This document shows, in pieces, positions 33,756 through 46,219 of a stretch of DNA of 64,000 bases; the stretch's first letter is position 1; each line of letters begins with the position of its first letter. Source of the stretch: Apostichopus japonicus (lineage: Eukaryota > Echinodermata > Holothuroidea > Aspidochirotida > Stichopodidae); NCBI RefSeq assembly GCF_037975245.1, contig NC_092574.1:19501713-19565712 (forward strand). The letters are read 5' to 3'. Position numbers and translations under genes: made by a program. Under the pieces are notes generated by a model. That model was given only the letters and a program-made list of their open reading frames with translations, was not told where the DNA came from and did not search any database.

Positions 33756-35588
33756 TCATCTTTGATGAAAGTAACGCAGAGGTGACACGGTGTCCATTCC
33801 TAACCCATTTTCATTCCATCTCAATCTCTCTTGCCGGTTCTTGTTGGCTCGTCGAATAGCTAACAAAATCCAAAGAATTGCTAGAACTATTAAACAAGCA
33901 ACTCCGACTTCGGTGCACAGAATAATCATTGTGATCCCATCATCTGGTTCCACACTACCGACTTCGTGGAATCCTGTCGCAGGTCTGATGCTTGGCTTTT
34001 GGAAGGTCCAACTTCTATGAGGGATCTCCGTTACTGCGTCTGTTCTACCGCGATTGTACGGTAACAAATCGTCGTCACGAGGTTTACTCGACGTGCTGTT
34101 TTTATTATTATTATTATTATCGATGGGTTTGAGAGGTATTTGGACATCTTTGCGATCAGTTCGTTCAGTTGTGGCGCCGTCGTCAGTTTCGATTTCTGGT
34201 CCCTCCGGTGTTGTGGATTCGCTACTAGGGTTGCTTCTATTCGTGAGGTTAGGATTGCTCCGTTGATTAGGTGCGTATGTGTAAGGGACCCACGTGTATG
34301 CCGAGTCTTCGTTTGGTGGAGTCAAACCGGAATTCCACGGTAGAATCCGACGATAAAAAGGTGTCACGGTTTCCCTGTCTGGACCTTCCGTGACGGTGGC
34401 ATTAATGCATTGAAACGCATCGCGAGATAAAGCCAACAAGGGATCTCCAGCTAGTGCTGCTGGAGTCTTGCACTGTGGCGAGACACAACCGAGGAGATTA
34501 CCAAGACTAAATTGTCGAAGCCATTCGTATAACCAGAGTAGATTACAGTCGCAATGCCAGGGATTGTGACCAAGACAAATCCGAATGCTTCCTACACCAG
34601 AGAGAGTCCCAGGGGATATATAGGTGAGCTCATTCCCTGAAATGATTAGGTTGGTGAGTTGTTGAAACGAAAAGAAGTTTATGGAGAGTTCCTGTAAACC
34701 AATCTGTTTCAGGTAAAGAGTTTTTAGTTTTCGTGTCGCCAGAAATGTATTCGGATGAATCTGGAGGCCATAATTGGAAGACAACTCTAAGATTTGTAAC
34801 CTCTTTAGACCGACGAAGGTTGCGTTTCCAATATTCCTGAGGAGATTTGCGGTCAGAACAAGTGTTGTCAAAAACCGATTTTTCCGGAACATCCTGTCTT
34901 CGATGGATTGGATCGCTGTACTTTGGAGGTTGAGTGAAACAATATTCGGCATTAGGCTCATGATACGATAGTTGATTGCTGACGCATCAGCTCTCTCAAG
35001 TCGTAAATATTTTAGGGAATCAAGAGATACGAAGTCCTCTTCTGGGACTGCGGATAGGTCTGGGGTAGTCACGTGATGGATACTCGCATTTAAGAACAAT
35101 GATGCGTTGAATGTTATGCGAGTTAGATCAGCGTTGAGTGATTCTATCGTAGGTATAACAGAGAGCGTACACGGAGCCATGCGAAGCGCATGATTTTGAT
35201 CTATTCGCATTATTTTCAGAGATGATAATCCTGAGAGTGTTGCCGGTTTTATAAGTCGCAAAGAGTTCATATTGAGATTTAGCTCTTCCAGTTGACTCAG
35301 TGCATCAAACGATCCATCTTGTATCTCACTGACATGACTATTAGCTATTGTGAGGAATTTTAGGTTTGTCAATAGCCTGAAATCCTCGGCATACACGACT
35401 GCTATATTGTTGCCGTCGAGAAACAGTTTTTCGGTGTCGTCCGGTAAACCCACTGGCACACGTATTAACTGCGAGCTGCTACACTCCACTTGGTTGCCAT
35501 GGAGACATCTGCAATATCTGGGACAAGTTGACAACACTTCACATAGCACGGCGGCCAGAGTACACAAAGTGACAAGCTTGTGAAACAT
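33756..35588 (-). CDS. Leucine-rich-repeat single-pass membrane protein, 610 aa
   Basis: Intact coding sequence in one exon. Residues 1-20 form a signal peptide (hydrophobic LVTLCTLAAVL core). An LRRNT cap has Cys22, 26, 28 and 36. About 10-11 leucine-rich repeats of roughly 24 residues span 50-340, and an LRRCT cap spans 342-394 (NPWHCDCNLLWLYEWL; Cys346, 348, 368, 373, 394). A Ser/Thr/Pro/Asn-rich stalk (395-550) includes a five-Asn run, and a transmembrane helix covers about 552-578. The short basic tail of about 32 residues has no recognised domain. Several N-glycosylation sequons (N161, N167, N255, N396, N447, N497) suit an extracellular ectodomain. This layout is typical of cell-surface adhesion or guidance LRR proteins; no one-to-one orthologue can be named. 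There is no TIR or Ig domain, so it is neither a Toll-like receptor nor a LINGO/AMIGO type. A splice acceptor lies 20 bases upstream of the ATG, implying a separate 5' UTR exon. Confidence 0.95.
   Translation of the reverse strand: MFHKLVTLCTLAAVLCEVLSTCPRYCRCLHGNQVECSSSQLIRVPVGLPDDTEKLFLDGNNIAVVYAEDFRLLTNLKFLTIANSHVSEIQDGSFDALSQLEELNLNMNSLRLIKPATLSGLSSLKIMRIDQNHALRMAPCTLSVIPTIESLNADLTRITFNASLFLNASIHHVTTPDLSAVPEEDFVSLDSLKYLRLERADASAINYRIMSLMPNIVSLNLQSTAIQSIEDRMFRKNRFLTTLVLTANLLRNIGNATFVGLKRLQILELSSNYGLQIHPNTFLATRKLKTLYLKQIGLQELSINFFSFQQLTNLIISGNELTYISPGTLSGVGSIRICLGHNPWHCDCNLLWLYEWLRQFSLGNLLGCVSPQCKTPAALAGDPLLALSRDAFQCINATVTEGPDRETVTPFYRRILPWNSGLTPPNEDSAYTWVPYTYAPNQRSNPNLTNRSNPSSESTTPEGPEIETDDGATTERTDRKDVQIPLKPIDNNNNNKNSTSSKPRDDDLLPYNRGRTDAVTEIPHRSWTFQKPSIRPATGFHEVGSVEPDDGITMIILCTEVGVACLIVLAILWILLAIRRANKNRQERLRWNENGLGMDTVSPLRYFHQR
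34103..34119. repeat. Coding trinucleotide repeat (AAT/ATT)5 in the LRR gene
   Basis: On the plus strand TTATTATTATTATTATT; read on the minus strand it gives the Asn run at residues 491-495 in the stalk of the LRR protein. The repeat is in frame and could vary in length without breaking the protein. Confidence 0.9.
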
Positions 35589-35608
35589 ATTGTAGTTGGA
35601 CGGGTAAT
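35589..35608 (-). other. 5' UTR part of LRR coding exon, with splice acceptor at 35609
   Basis: Upstream of the ATG the minus strand reads ATTTTCATTTTGCAG / ATTACCCGTCC. This is a good acceptor, so the coding exon starts at 35608 and an upstream non-coding exon lies at higher coordinates. I could not locate that exon. Confidence 0.65.
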
Positions 35609-36243
35609 CTGCAAAATGAAAATATTCTACATTTTAGAAACTTTGTCAATTAACCTTTATGTACAGGCACATCATTGTCTAACATTTATATGGTACATTT
35701 CAAACTTCGTTTTAGCAAATCAGAATAGAAAACTAGTTTTAACCTTGTTGTAGCCAATAATGTATTCATTTCAACTTTTCAATTATGGGCGTAACTAATA
35801 ATAACATTGATGATAGCGAAATCCTACAACTCTTATGGCACGATGTATACATTCTAGTTACCATCTACTAACTGCTAATCCACTTGAGGTTCCTGAATTA
35901 ACCTGAAATCATATTCATAATAAAGACAATGATAGATTGCGATAATATTTAATCCAAACTGTTCTTCAACAACATATGACGAAGGAAGTCTTCCTCTCAT
36001 CATCCGAACATCCTAACGACAGGATATGAGTAGGCAATTGATCTCTTTAATCTATATAGTTTACTATATTCTAATTCTGTATCTCGCATGCAGAGAACAC
36101 ATATCGAGTTGAGATCAATAACCTCTTCCCTGACACCATTTTCGAAAATATTTGATTGGAACGACCGACCAACCGCTACGCTCCTTCCATTGTTTTGTCG
36201 TAAGCACATGGCAACGTGATGCGTGGAGGATACGCTAAACAAG
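35609..36243. other. Upstream region of the LRR gene, no exon identified
   Basis: Likely an intron of the 5' UTR. Nothing recognisable was seen. Confidence 0.5.
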
Positions 36244-36574
36244 GGTTTCCCTAACTTTATCCCCCCACGAACCCCTGTGGATGTCAGAGTTGTCCACGAA
36301 CCCCCAACTTCTCGAGACACGATCTGAGTCATTATTATACTATAATACGCTTAACAATGCTTCGTAAAAGATCAAGTACATAGTTTAATGTTGTAATGAA
36401 AAAAAAAGAGTTTGTCGATAGGTACGACTTTTGTACATTACTAAATCATATGATATATCAGATTTTAATTCAACAAAAAGTACTCTAGTTTTGATTTTCA
36501 GAAACGTCCCACGAACCCCCATGGGATGGACTCCCGCACCTCATGGTGGTTCATGCACCTCAGTTAGGGAAACC
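36244..36574. mobile_element. Possible short inverted-repeat element (331 bp)
   Basis: A perfect 13-bp terminal inverted repeat: GGTTTCCCTAACT on the left and AGTTAGGGAAACC on the right. Inside, CCACGAACCCC occurs three times (about 36268, 36293, 36508) in otherwise AT-rich DNA. No target-site duplication could be identified, so the superfamily is open. Confidence 0.6.
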
Positions 36575-38477
36575 AAATATATGTTCTACGTTTCAAAATA
36601 GGGTTAATGATTGGTGTACGTAGAGTCATGAAATCCAAACTTTCAACCTGTTTTCTGACTTCCCGCATCGTGGATATTCGATTTAGGCTATGCATGAACT
36701 GGTGAAGATGAATTGCATGGTTGATAATTGGTTTGTGGGTTCGCACCGCGCGTTCAGTGCTAAAACTGGAATATGAACTGTAATCTAAAAGTCGATTTAT
36801 TGCTCTTTACCTATGTTTTTGGTCTTGTATGCTTCACACATTTCATTATTATTGTTCAATTATTTATCTTTTTCTCTTCATATTGTTAACAATTTGCGTG
36901 GATGGGTTTTCCATTTTTATTTGTACTTGACACAGAAAATCAAACATCAGAGAACCTTTGAGAACTTTGCGTTTAACGTAGGACCATTTTTACAATTTGA
37001 GCTATCGAAATAAAAATATTGAGTTCATGTGGCGTCAGGTATGACAATTTAATTTCACCAATTTGAATATCGAAAGGTAAGTCTGAAATTTTAAGTATTT
37101 GACAAAAGGAAAAGGAAGAAGCCACATATAAAAATCTTTCAATATTTACGTAGCATAATTTGTCTTTAACTTTGTTTGATAAAGGTGATCAGTAGCATAC
37201 TGGGAAACTAACGACATAAAGCTCAGGGTGGAACGAAGAAAGCGATTATAGAAATTAGGTTAATGGTGTAAATGGAAAGCAGGAGTGACATAACAGGATG
37301 CTATGTGTCATTTGCAGTTATGCATGGTTCCATACGTTTGCCAATGCATCCTACATGAGTTACGCCAATGATATAAGATTGACTACGGCAATTATAAGGG
37401 TCAAACAATTATTGGGAAAAACCTGTTGAGTACCTGAAACCACTTGGCGCTCTCGCTTAAAAATCAAAGTAACTCGTATAACCTAACCTGCTGGCGTGCT
37501 AATAGTAACAACAGTTTTGTTCAAATGTTCAAATCAGTATTGGAGGTTCTAATTCTTCAAATTATCATCTTCAAATATATAACAAATTTGATTTCTCATT
37601 GGCACAGAAATAATCATATGAGCAACGAAAGAAACAATTACTGGATTTCCATATGCGATTATTCGAGATCTCTATATCTCATATATATGAAGGCAATAAA
37701 CTGATACACCGTAATCATGCAAAAAACGCACATTATTAAGAATAAACTGGTTAATATCGACTCTAGCAAAGCTAACTTGAATAATACGAAGAAGAATATC
37801 CTACATCACTACATAGGATCGAGACCCGTCTGGGACTAGGACACGCATGTGTTTCTGTGAATGGACAGTTTGTAGGGAACTGAGTATCTCTTGGAATAAT
37901 GATAAGTATAACTTCTCTTAGCCAACGTAAATGAGAAAGACCTGTTAGGTTTGATAGATTGAGAAAATCTTTTGAAGATATGTGTTAGTTCGATGCACTA
38001 TTTTGTTTTCGTCGTTGCTATTGTTTTTGTTGATATTGTTGTTGTAGATGTGAATATCGGTATGTTCTCTACCTCTGTTGCCATTACGTCATTGGTAGGC
38101 GGATAATTCCCACAGAAGAGTAGAAATGTAGCATGAAAGTAAACGCAACAAATGTTGCGCAAACATCTTCTTTTTTGCAGGCCTGTAGTAAAATGATACA
38201 ACATCAAATACATGTGTCTAATTTTATTGGGTTTAATTGCTCTATACGCGGCTGTTTATCATTATTATCGTTTAATAACATCTAACAGATTCGCTGATAG
38301 GGAAAGGTTATCACTTACTATCCTCGTCCCTTTTGACCCATTCCACCACGAAACAAGGTTGCAACCATACCATGAGATATGCATGACGTGTGTTATCTAA
38401 CTACCTACTACACGTTACAGGAGAAACATTAACCATTTTGATCAGACTTACCTATAGTCAAAAAGTTCAATAATTTC
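36575..38477. other. Intergenic, no gene seen
   Basis: AT-rich. The open frames present are short and without recognisable features. Confidence 0.55.
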
Positions 38478-39265
38478 ATGAAGTCTTGTTACATTGGTAT
38501 ACTAACGTCACCACGAAACAACCAAAAACAAAATGTAGGAACCATTGAACTACCCTTACATTGTATGAATGGACTGTTAATTATCTTCACAGATGGCAAC
38601 GGTCATGAATTGTCGATGGTATTGGGGCTCTATGACATGTTTTTCTGTTGTTCTCTGCATTAGCACTTTATAAATAGCTGCAGGCTCTCTTTAAAGTCTC
38701 GGTACTTGTTTGCCAGATTTAAACTTCGACCTTTCCAGCTTACTGCACTAAAAGCTCAGTGAAAATGACACCGTTCTATACAATTTTCATATCAATATTC
38801 ATTATTTTAATGTAGTTATCACCTACAATAGTCAACAATTCTAGTGACAACATTAGTTATACCATGAAGGCTCATCAACAAGAATTTGCTTACATAACCA
38901 TGAGAGAGAGAATATAACTGAAAGAATCATTGAACTACCATTGCCCTGTATAATAGGACCGGTAATTACCTTGACAGATGGCAAAGGATCATGACTTATT
39001 GATGGTATTGGGGCGTTATATGACATAGTATTCTTTTTGTTTTTCTTCAATTGATATACAGCTTGAAATGATTAGAAAGATAAATATCCTTCCGAATCCA
39101 ACGTTATAAACAAGATGCACGACATTAGTAATACCATGAATGCTCGGTACAAGAAGTGCATAACCACGAGATAGAAACAAATATGAGTGCATAGGGACCA
39201 TTGACTGTTATAATTGCCTTGGCAGATGGCCAGGGTCATAAATCGTCGTTGTTATTGGAGATGAA
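38478..39265. repeat. Three diverged copies of a ~170-bp segment
   Basis: The copies lie at about 38480-38660, 38855-39060 and 39125-39265. They share a 'taccatgaaggctc' or equivalent start, 'ggaaccattgaactaccattgccctgtat' variants, 'ggac(t/cg)gttaatta(t/c)cttcacagatggcaa' variants and 'tcatgaattgtcgatggtattgggg' variants. The array is old, since indels are frequent. Confidence 0.7.
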
Positions 39266-40616
39266 TTAAGAAAGAATGTAAACATAATAAAAAATGTTGA
39301 TCACCTAATGCATATTTCGAGAGAAAGAGGAAGTTGTACTCTTTCAGAAATGAAGTGAAAATCGTTTGATTGTGTCTACCTGTCCGGAACCCGGGATCCA
39401 AAGTTAACTTCAGTATATACTACTAAAATGTGGTTAATCAAAATTATAATTACTGGATAGATATGGGACGCCGTCTAGAGGTGAAACTGTCACGTGCGGT
39501 TACTACCATCCAAGTGGCGTCGCCAGACACTTGGGATTGCGGGAACAGTGTCACATGAGAGCAGCATTGAGTAAACTGTGTGCACTTCAAGCTGGCGTTA
39601 GGTCCATAGGCCTGCTATAGGGCTCATGGTGGGATTCAAGAGGCTAAGGTTTCCATAGTTCACATATATTATATCAGCTACAAATCAGCAGAATTTGGAC
39701 TTAGACGTAGGTAAATTATAAAGTCAATATAGAATTTCAACCTATGTGGGTTTTTTTTTTGGTTGTTGTTGCTTTGTTTGACATGGCAAATATCACTTGA
39801 GGGATGGGGGCACACCAGGGTCAATCAAACATTCTGGTGACATAAGCCTGGTATAAATTGACAGAAAATGAGAAAAAAACGTATAACAACGATGACAGCT
39901 AAAATAGTACAATAAGCATAAACTTGACTCACGATCTTTAAAATCCCTATATTGAATTGTGTGCTCATTATTTGGGTTTGGGAAAAGGAGAGCATTTTTT
40001 TTCAATGGATTACATCCGATTTATAATTGTAGATTGCAGTGTTAAAAGAGAATAAATCTCACAACGGAAGGAAATGGATGAGATTTGAGTATAAGACGCC
40101 CCATACAATTGACCCATATAGGATTATAACACATACTGTGATGTAAATGATAGATCTATTGGATGCCAGAAATGCCAAAAATATGTGATTGCTAGGTTCA
40201 CGAATATCTTATCTTTCAAGGAAGAGTTGAAGGTGTTCAACTGATTACCGTCAAAATTGATACCGTTAGTCATTACCTTATCCAGTTTTAAAAATGTACT
40301 CAAGATGTTCTCTATAACCGAATAACCTAGCACTGTTATTGTACAATATTTGACTATAATACTTGAAATGAGACCATTATTATTTATTTGCTTATTGAGT
40401 GTATATAGGCAAGTTGGTCATACCTTTGTTGGGTTATACAATTTTTTTGGACATATAGGCTATTGTTTTCATAACTATACAATACAATTAAACTATTATC
40501 GTTATTGTTGTATGTCGAGTTTGATTGTGAACTAAAGGGTCCAACCGAAGAATAGGATTGTGACGTATAAACGCTATTGCATATGTGAACGTATTTCTAC
40601 TAAGATGATCTCTTCA
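39266..40616. other. Intergenic, no gene seen
   Basis: At about 39512-39530, 'aagtggcgtcgccagacact' resembles the left end of the hAT-like family at 19888, but no partner end or target duplication was found. Otherwise nothing recognised. Confidence 0.5.
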
Positions 40617-40624
40617 CGTGTTGT

Positions 40625-40982
40625 CAGGGACGTAGCCAGAAATTCCAAAGGAGGAGGGGGGGGGGGGAGGGGGTAGAATTTTAAAAAGGCATTTCTCACA
40701 AAGGGAGCATTATTATACTTAACGGAGCGCCATGATGTACAAAGAAAATGTTGGCCCAAAAGGCCTCCAACGTTGCAGGAAATAAACGATAATAAGATTA
40801 TTGTATTACGTAGACAAACTTGCAGGGGAAGATTGAGAAGTGTCGCTGAGCTTCTTTCAACCTGAAAAGAGGGCTTTAATGATATTTCCTGTTTTCAGTT
40901 AAATTTTATTTTTCGGGGTACTCAAAGTGGGGTGGGGGCCGCGGGGCGATCCCCTTCCTTGCACCCCCTGGCTACGACCCTG
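40625..40982. mobile_element. Non-autonomous hAT-like MITE (358 bp)
   Basis: Left end CAGGGACGTAGCCAGAAATT and right end CCCCCTGGCTACGACCCTG form an inverted repeat over CAGGG-CGTAGCCAG. It is flanked by a perfect 8-bp target-site duplication, CGTGTTGT (40617-40624 and 40983-40990). It has a G-run near the left end and no transposase ORF. It is a different subfamily from the copies at 22243 and 46860, which share only the CGTAG core. Confidence 0.88.
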
Positions 40983-40990
40983 CGTGTTGT

Positions 40991-43900
40991 CGAGATAAAT
41001 GTTATCAACAGCTCGATAATTTGACCTTCTCGTGAGTATGTCATGTCGGTATATCTTGATAACTTAAACATTGTTACATTCGAACGTGTTGCCAAAATAA
41101 ATGGAAACAGCATCTCAACAGATCTTTTTTAGTCACAAAGAATAGGTCAGTGAAAGTAAGCAACTACGCAAAGAGGTATTTTATTGTAAAACAGTAACTG
41201 TAAACTCGCAATTAAGAACCACCGTAGATATCTATACACAAATGAGCATCAGGTTACGTCATTAATCATTGCTGTTTCAAACTAGCCAACATTTCTTCGA
41301 ATGAAATATCAAACGACATCCAAACAGTAGATTTTTGCTGCAGGAAAATACACGCTTTACAGAGTGCAGTGCCTGATTTACACGCTCGTGCACATTTAGG
41401 ATTCCCCACATATTTCGACGTTAAAAGTCACCTGGGATGTGTTTAAATGACATTCAATTTTACTGTATACCCAGAACAAAATTCCAGCTAAGGACGTAAA
41501 ACAACAATGTTGTTACACTGCCTTTATGCATATAGCAGCTTATACAGTGGAATATAATTGTGAGGTGCACGCGTTTGTTGAAGTAAATATATCTCTAACG
41601 TTTATTGGTATATGCAGTTTATATTACTTTTTATTTAAAGGTTATTCTGAACTGATAGGCCCCCCTCTCATCACGCGCCCGGTTGCCCTGTCCCTCTAAG
41701 CATGCACATGCTAAACGAGGTCCTGTCCGAGTGCTATTACACTTAGCCTATATATGCCATATATAATGCACAGGGATAACAAATCCATGGCCTAATGAAA
41801 TTCGAGCATCATAATCATTCGACCAAGCTTCCTATTCCAGAAGCAAGTCGTTCAGTTACTGAGAGGTATATATGAAAATTAATCACATCCTTGTAGTTTA
41901 AATAAATCACCATTTAGGTATATATACCGACCATATTACACTGAATGGAATTTACATTTCCTTTTGAGGAAATTACAACAATGCAGATATATTGGATATG
42001 ATCAGGACAGATTGTTATAACGTATTCTTTGCTATTCATATTTTACAGTGTGAGAACCCTATGTTATAGAATTAGTGTGGGAATTTTTTAAGTACAGTCA
42101 TACCGCCACTGCTATACATCTCTAACACATAACATTCTCATAATATGTAAAGGAAATGTGCAAATGCGGTTAGAATGCTGTCTTTCAGAAAAGTGTAGCC
42201 TATACTATACAGCAAGATGGCATGTTGGTAATCTTGTTATCTCCAGGAAATATTAAATATGGTTCATTTAAATGCACCGGAGGAAGTTGCACAAGTCACT
42301 CAAGACACTCTATTGCATTTAATGTGTACACGTTTCTCTGAGAGAGCAAAAGTGACATTTTCAAAAATAACGTTAGGCCTAAAATGTATTATCATATGCG
42401 TGTGTGTGGGTGTGCCTGCGTGTGGGTGTCGGTAGCCTATAGAATAACAGACTAAACTAAACATTGCCATTTTGCTTAACACATGCAGTCAAAGTTACAA
42501 GTTACTAGTATGCATGGCAACGTGATTTTTGCAACTGCTAAAAATATCATTGTCATTTCCGCAAGGAAACGGTTACATACCGGAAAGCAGAAAATTGCCA
42601 TCGAAATGCCTGTCTATATTGGTTATGGTCATGGTTATGGTCATGGTTAATTTATTGTTAGCCATGTATTTTGGACTATACACAGAAATAGTAAAATGTA
42701 GGTTTTGACATAAAACGTGCATTTTAGCTAGAAAAATGTACCATTCCTGTTCTTTTTTTACTTTAAAAAAATTGCATTTGTCATAGTCGACAAATCTCAG
42801 CTTTGATTTGTAATTGAGTCATTTATAATGATTTCTATTTTGATACCTTATAATATACATTCAAGGAGAACAAACTCAATGATAATTCATTGTCTTAAAC
42901 AGAGAGATGCTTATATACCACTTTATCAAAACAGCTACAAATAATTGGACTCCGTTTGGGATGTGGGACATTGTAAGAGTTCCTTTCTATGGTAGACCGC
43001 AGACTTGATTAAGTTTAACAATGACATCACAGAACCACCGTATAGTGCTTGATTTTGTGGCAACGCTGTTTGTTTATTAAGTATGTTTGTTTGTGTTCAT
43101 TAGAAGATGTTGGTAAATTGTATTGCTTTAACGATACAGTTTCTTATATTAGATAATCCTTAAATCCTGGCATCATTGACGACTGAAACACAATGTAAAT
43201 ATCACAAGAAAGTGGACCGTAAAGACAAAGAATTTTCACTTGTTATATTACAGATCACATTCACAAAATGGTAGCTCCTGAATTGATTTTTGAGTCCGGG
43301 TATCTCCTAAACGGCATAAGATTAGTTTTTCGTAACATGGAGAATCATATGCATTATTTAGCATAAACATGATGGTAGGGGTTGCTTACCCCCGTGAAGC
43401 GTACGTAATATGGTTTTAACTATAGTTAAATGTTCGGTTTACTTTTAATATCGTATTTAGATATATTTTAACACTATACGCAAACTTAAATTCTCATTGG
43501 AGGCCTATATTATAACCTATAGGCATAAACGGTATACTGTTGGTTACATCTTGGTTTTCATAGGTAGGATAAAGCAATACAGCTGTTATACACATGATTT
43601 AGCTAAGGAGGCATTGGTAAACATTTTCACATCATTTTCGAACTATTCGACTTAACACAATTCTCATTTAGGTACATACATTGACATTAACATTGATAAC
43701 CACATGACTCCTTTAACTTTAGTTGTTTATGAATATGACATATGGCTTGACCAGAATGACTCAGATTATGTAACTTATACCGCACAATGCAGCGAACATA
43801 AAGTGTTAACACATTAAAGGAAAAACAATTGGTATAGTTCTATATATATATAGGTATAGTAATAACTCTCTCATTACTGAATTTCATATGAATATGATTG

Positions 43901-46219
43901 CTACAAAGAACGCCAGTCAGATAAATGTTCAAAGTTTGTTGTAATATCTTTTAAAGTATCTCAGCCATTGTGTAGCTTATCTACTATATTGGGGATCACT
44001 ATATAATATTCCCATCAAGTTCGACAAGCGTTTGTTCTTGACCTAGTTTAGCTGAATTAACTGGACCATTACAGGACAACATTTAGGGCAAGCACACAGG
44101 CCTATCTGAAGCTTCAATTCCCTGGTTGAATATTAATATTACACAATCACAAGGAACGCCGATTTCTATATCATATTGAAGAATTAATTGCCTTGCGCCG
44201 TTTTAGAACAATTTTTTTTAATGATGATGTCATTTCATTTTGTCAACTTAATTTTGTTCTTCGATGTTTGTAAGATATTTTGTGTTGATGCGAGTGTCAA
44301 GAAAAAAACTCGTCTGATTTTCAAAAATAATGAAATTCCCAACATTTGGTATGTATAAAACTGTGTTCAATTCGTCTGTAAATTTCGGTAAATCTGTTTC
44401 AATATCGTTATCATGGACATTGAATTGACTCGTATAATCATGTAATGCATGATATACGTCAATATCTATTTGTGCGTTGAACACTTACACTTATATCACC
44501 CTTGATACTTTCACAAAAGACATCTGACAGTTTAACAGAGAGTATAGAAAGCCTACACAGATAAATCAGTAAGCTAACATTCAGTTGCGCACAAATACTA
44601 GGCTACTACATCCCTCCGTCAGCGATAGTTTATTTTCCCTTGACGAAACATATCAATACTCGTTGCTAACCAGGCCCTATATGACTTTCTATAGTTGAAT
44701 GCAAATGTCAGCTAAGTGGCGGACTTTGAAATATAGTACATCAAATTAATGATCACCTTCTCCAAAAGAATCCTCTGTCTTATTTTGTAAAAGCTATTAC
44801 CTATATAATTAATAGTCTCTCAAGTTCTTGAAATAATGAGTGACTGAACAAAATTTGGATTAGCTGACATGTACTCACCAACAGTGAAAAAATACACACA
44901 ACTTGATCTTCTTCAATATTAAGTATTGTTTTCCGACAGGCTTTCGATACAGTAGAGAGATTTATCCTTGGACAGACTATTTGTACATCCTGATATTGAC
45001 GTTGGATTCGTCTGCACCGTTCAGGGGGGATTTCCTGGTTCGGAGTGTGTGCGGAAACTATTATAACAGGTGTAATGACCAATGCGCATGCTCTGCAAAG
45101 ATTATCGTTTGCATGCGTATACTATATAGCAGTCAAATAATTCCTAAATGCGAAACTGTATGTTGTTCTTCTGTTCTTGAACTCACGAAATGCAAGTGCA
45201 ATTACTACTGATACATGCAGTTTTCTATTCTAATTGATGAAACTATATAACCACATACCATTATAGATCGGTAGTTTGATAGGTCAAGGTTTATTCCAGC
45301 TAGCCATCTTAAGTAAAAATCAAAAAGTTCAAGTCCCCAAATTTGTTTTGGACAGGGGAGAGGGGGTGGGGTGTTTGAGCACAGCGGCCACCCACAGTGA
45401 AACCCTTGTCATTATTGAAAAGGGTCCCTTTTATCAATGAACAACATCCTTTTCCATTGTTGTGATGAACAATAAACTTCACTTGAGGACAATATCTAGA
45501 AGGGTGTCTTTGGTTCCTAAATTTAATAATATTATTAATAAAAAATAATACGAAGGTTTTGCAAAATTCTTGAACAAACGTGTACTACTGTTTTGAAGGG
45601 GCAAAAACTCATATTTTTTGTGATCGATTTGCACGATTTCCCATTCGTCAAGGATATTAGTAATTTAAGTTTATTTCCTGCGATATTTTATTTTCATTAG
45701 GAGAGATAACCTGTAATGGCAATTTCTTTATTAGATTCTTGTTGACTTTTAAGTCATGCATGGTATATCTCTCAAATGAATCTTTATCTTAATGCTTGAG
45801 GGAGCTGCTTATCACAAGTTCTTTATTAATGAAGTAAATCTAGCGGTTCGGTTGCCCAATCCATCAATCATATAATTTTTTTGGGGGGGGGGGGTGGGGG
45901 GGATTTGTATCATAGGATCAATTCATTGACAACAATTAATGGAGTCACATTTTACCAATTGATTGGTTAATGGTAACTACTTACTTAAGGAAGTTATTCT
46001 TTATCTTGTAAAATAAACGTTGAGAGTTTGAAAGCAAACTCAAGCTGAAAATACCACGTCACAATTAGAGTTCCTTTATAGAGGAACTCTAGTCACAATA
46101 GAGTTCCTTATATGAAGGAACTCTCGTCACAATTATAGAAATGCGCCTCCGCTTAAAGGGTTTACAATTGAGTAAAATCCTGAAATGGACCCCATACTGA
46201 GGTTAAAAATCTGTTACAT
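40991..46219. other. Intergenic, 5.2 kb, no gene supported
   Basis: AT-rich. There is a short GTGTGTGGGTGTGCC microsatellite near 42399-42430 and a repeated 'ggttatggtcat' at 42619-42646. G-runs occur at about 45883-45901. A 78-residue minus-strand open frame (44248-44484) has unusual composition (many Asp, Asn, Thr) but no recognised features or splice signals I trust. Confidence 0.5.

Noticed and set aside
39512-39560. AAGTGGCGTCGCCAGACACT, like a hAT-family left end
   Set aside because: No inverted partner end and no 8-bp duplication found nearby, so only a possible remnant.
44248-44484. 78-codon minus-strand frame rich in Asp/Asn
   Set aside because: No recognised features and no reliable splice sites; length is within chance for AT-rich DNA.
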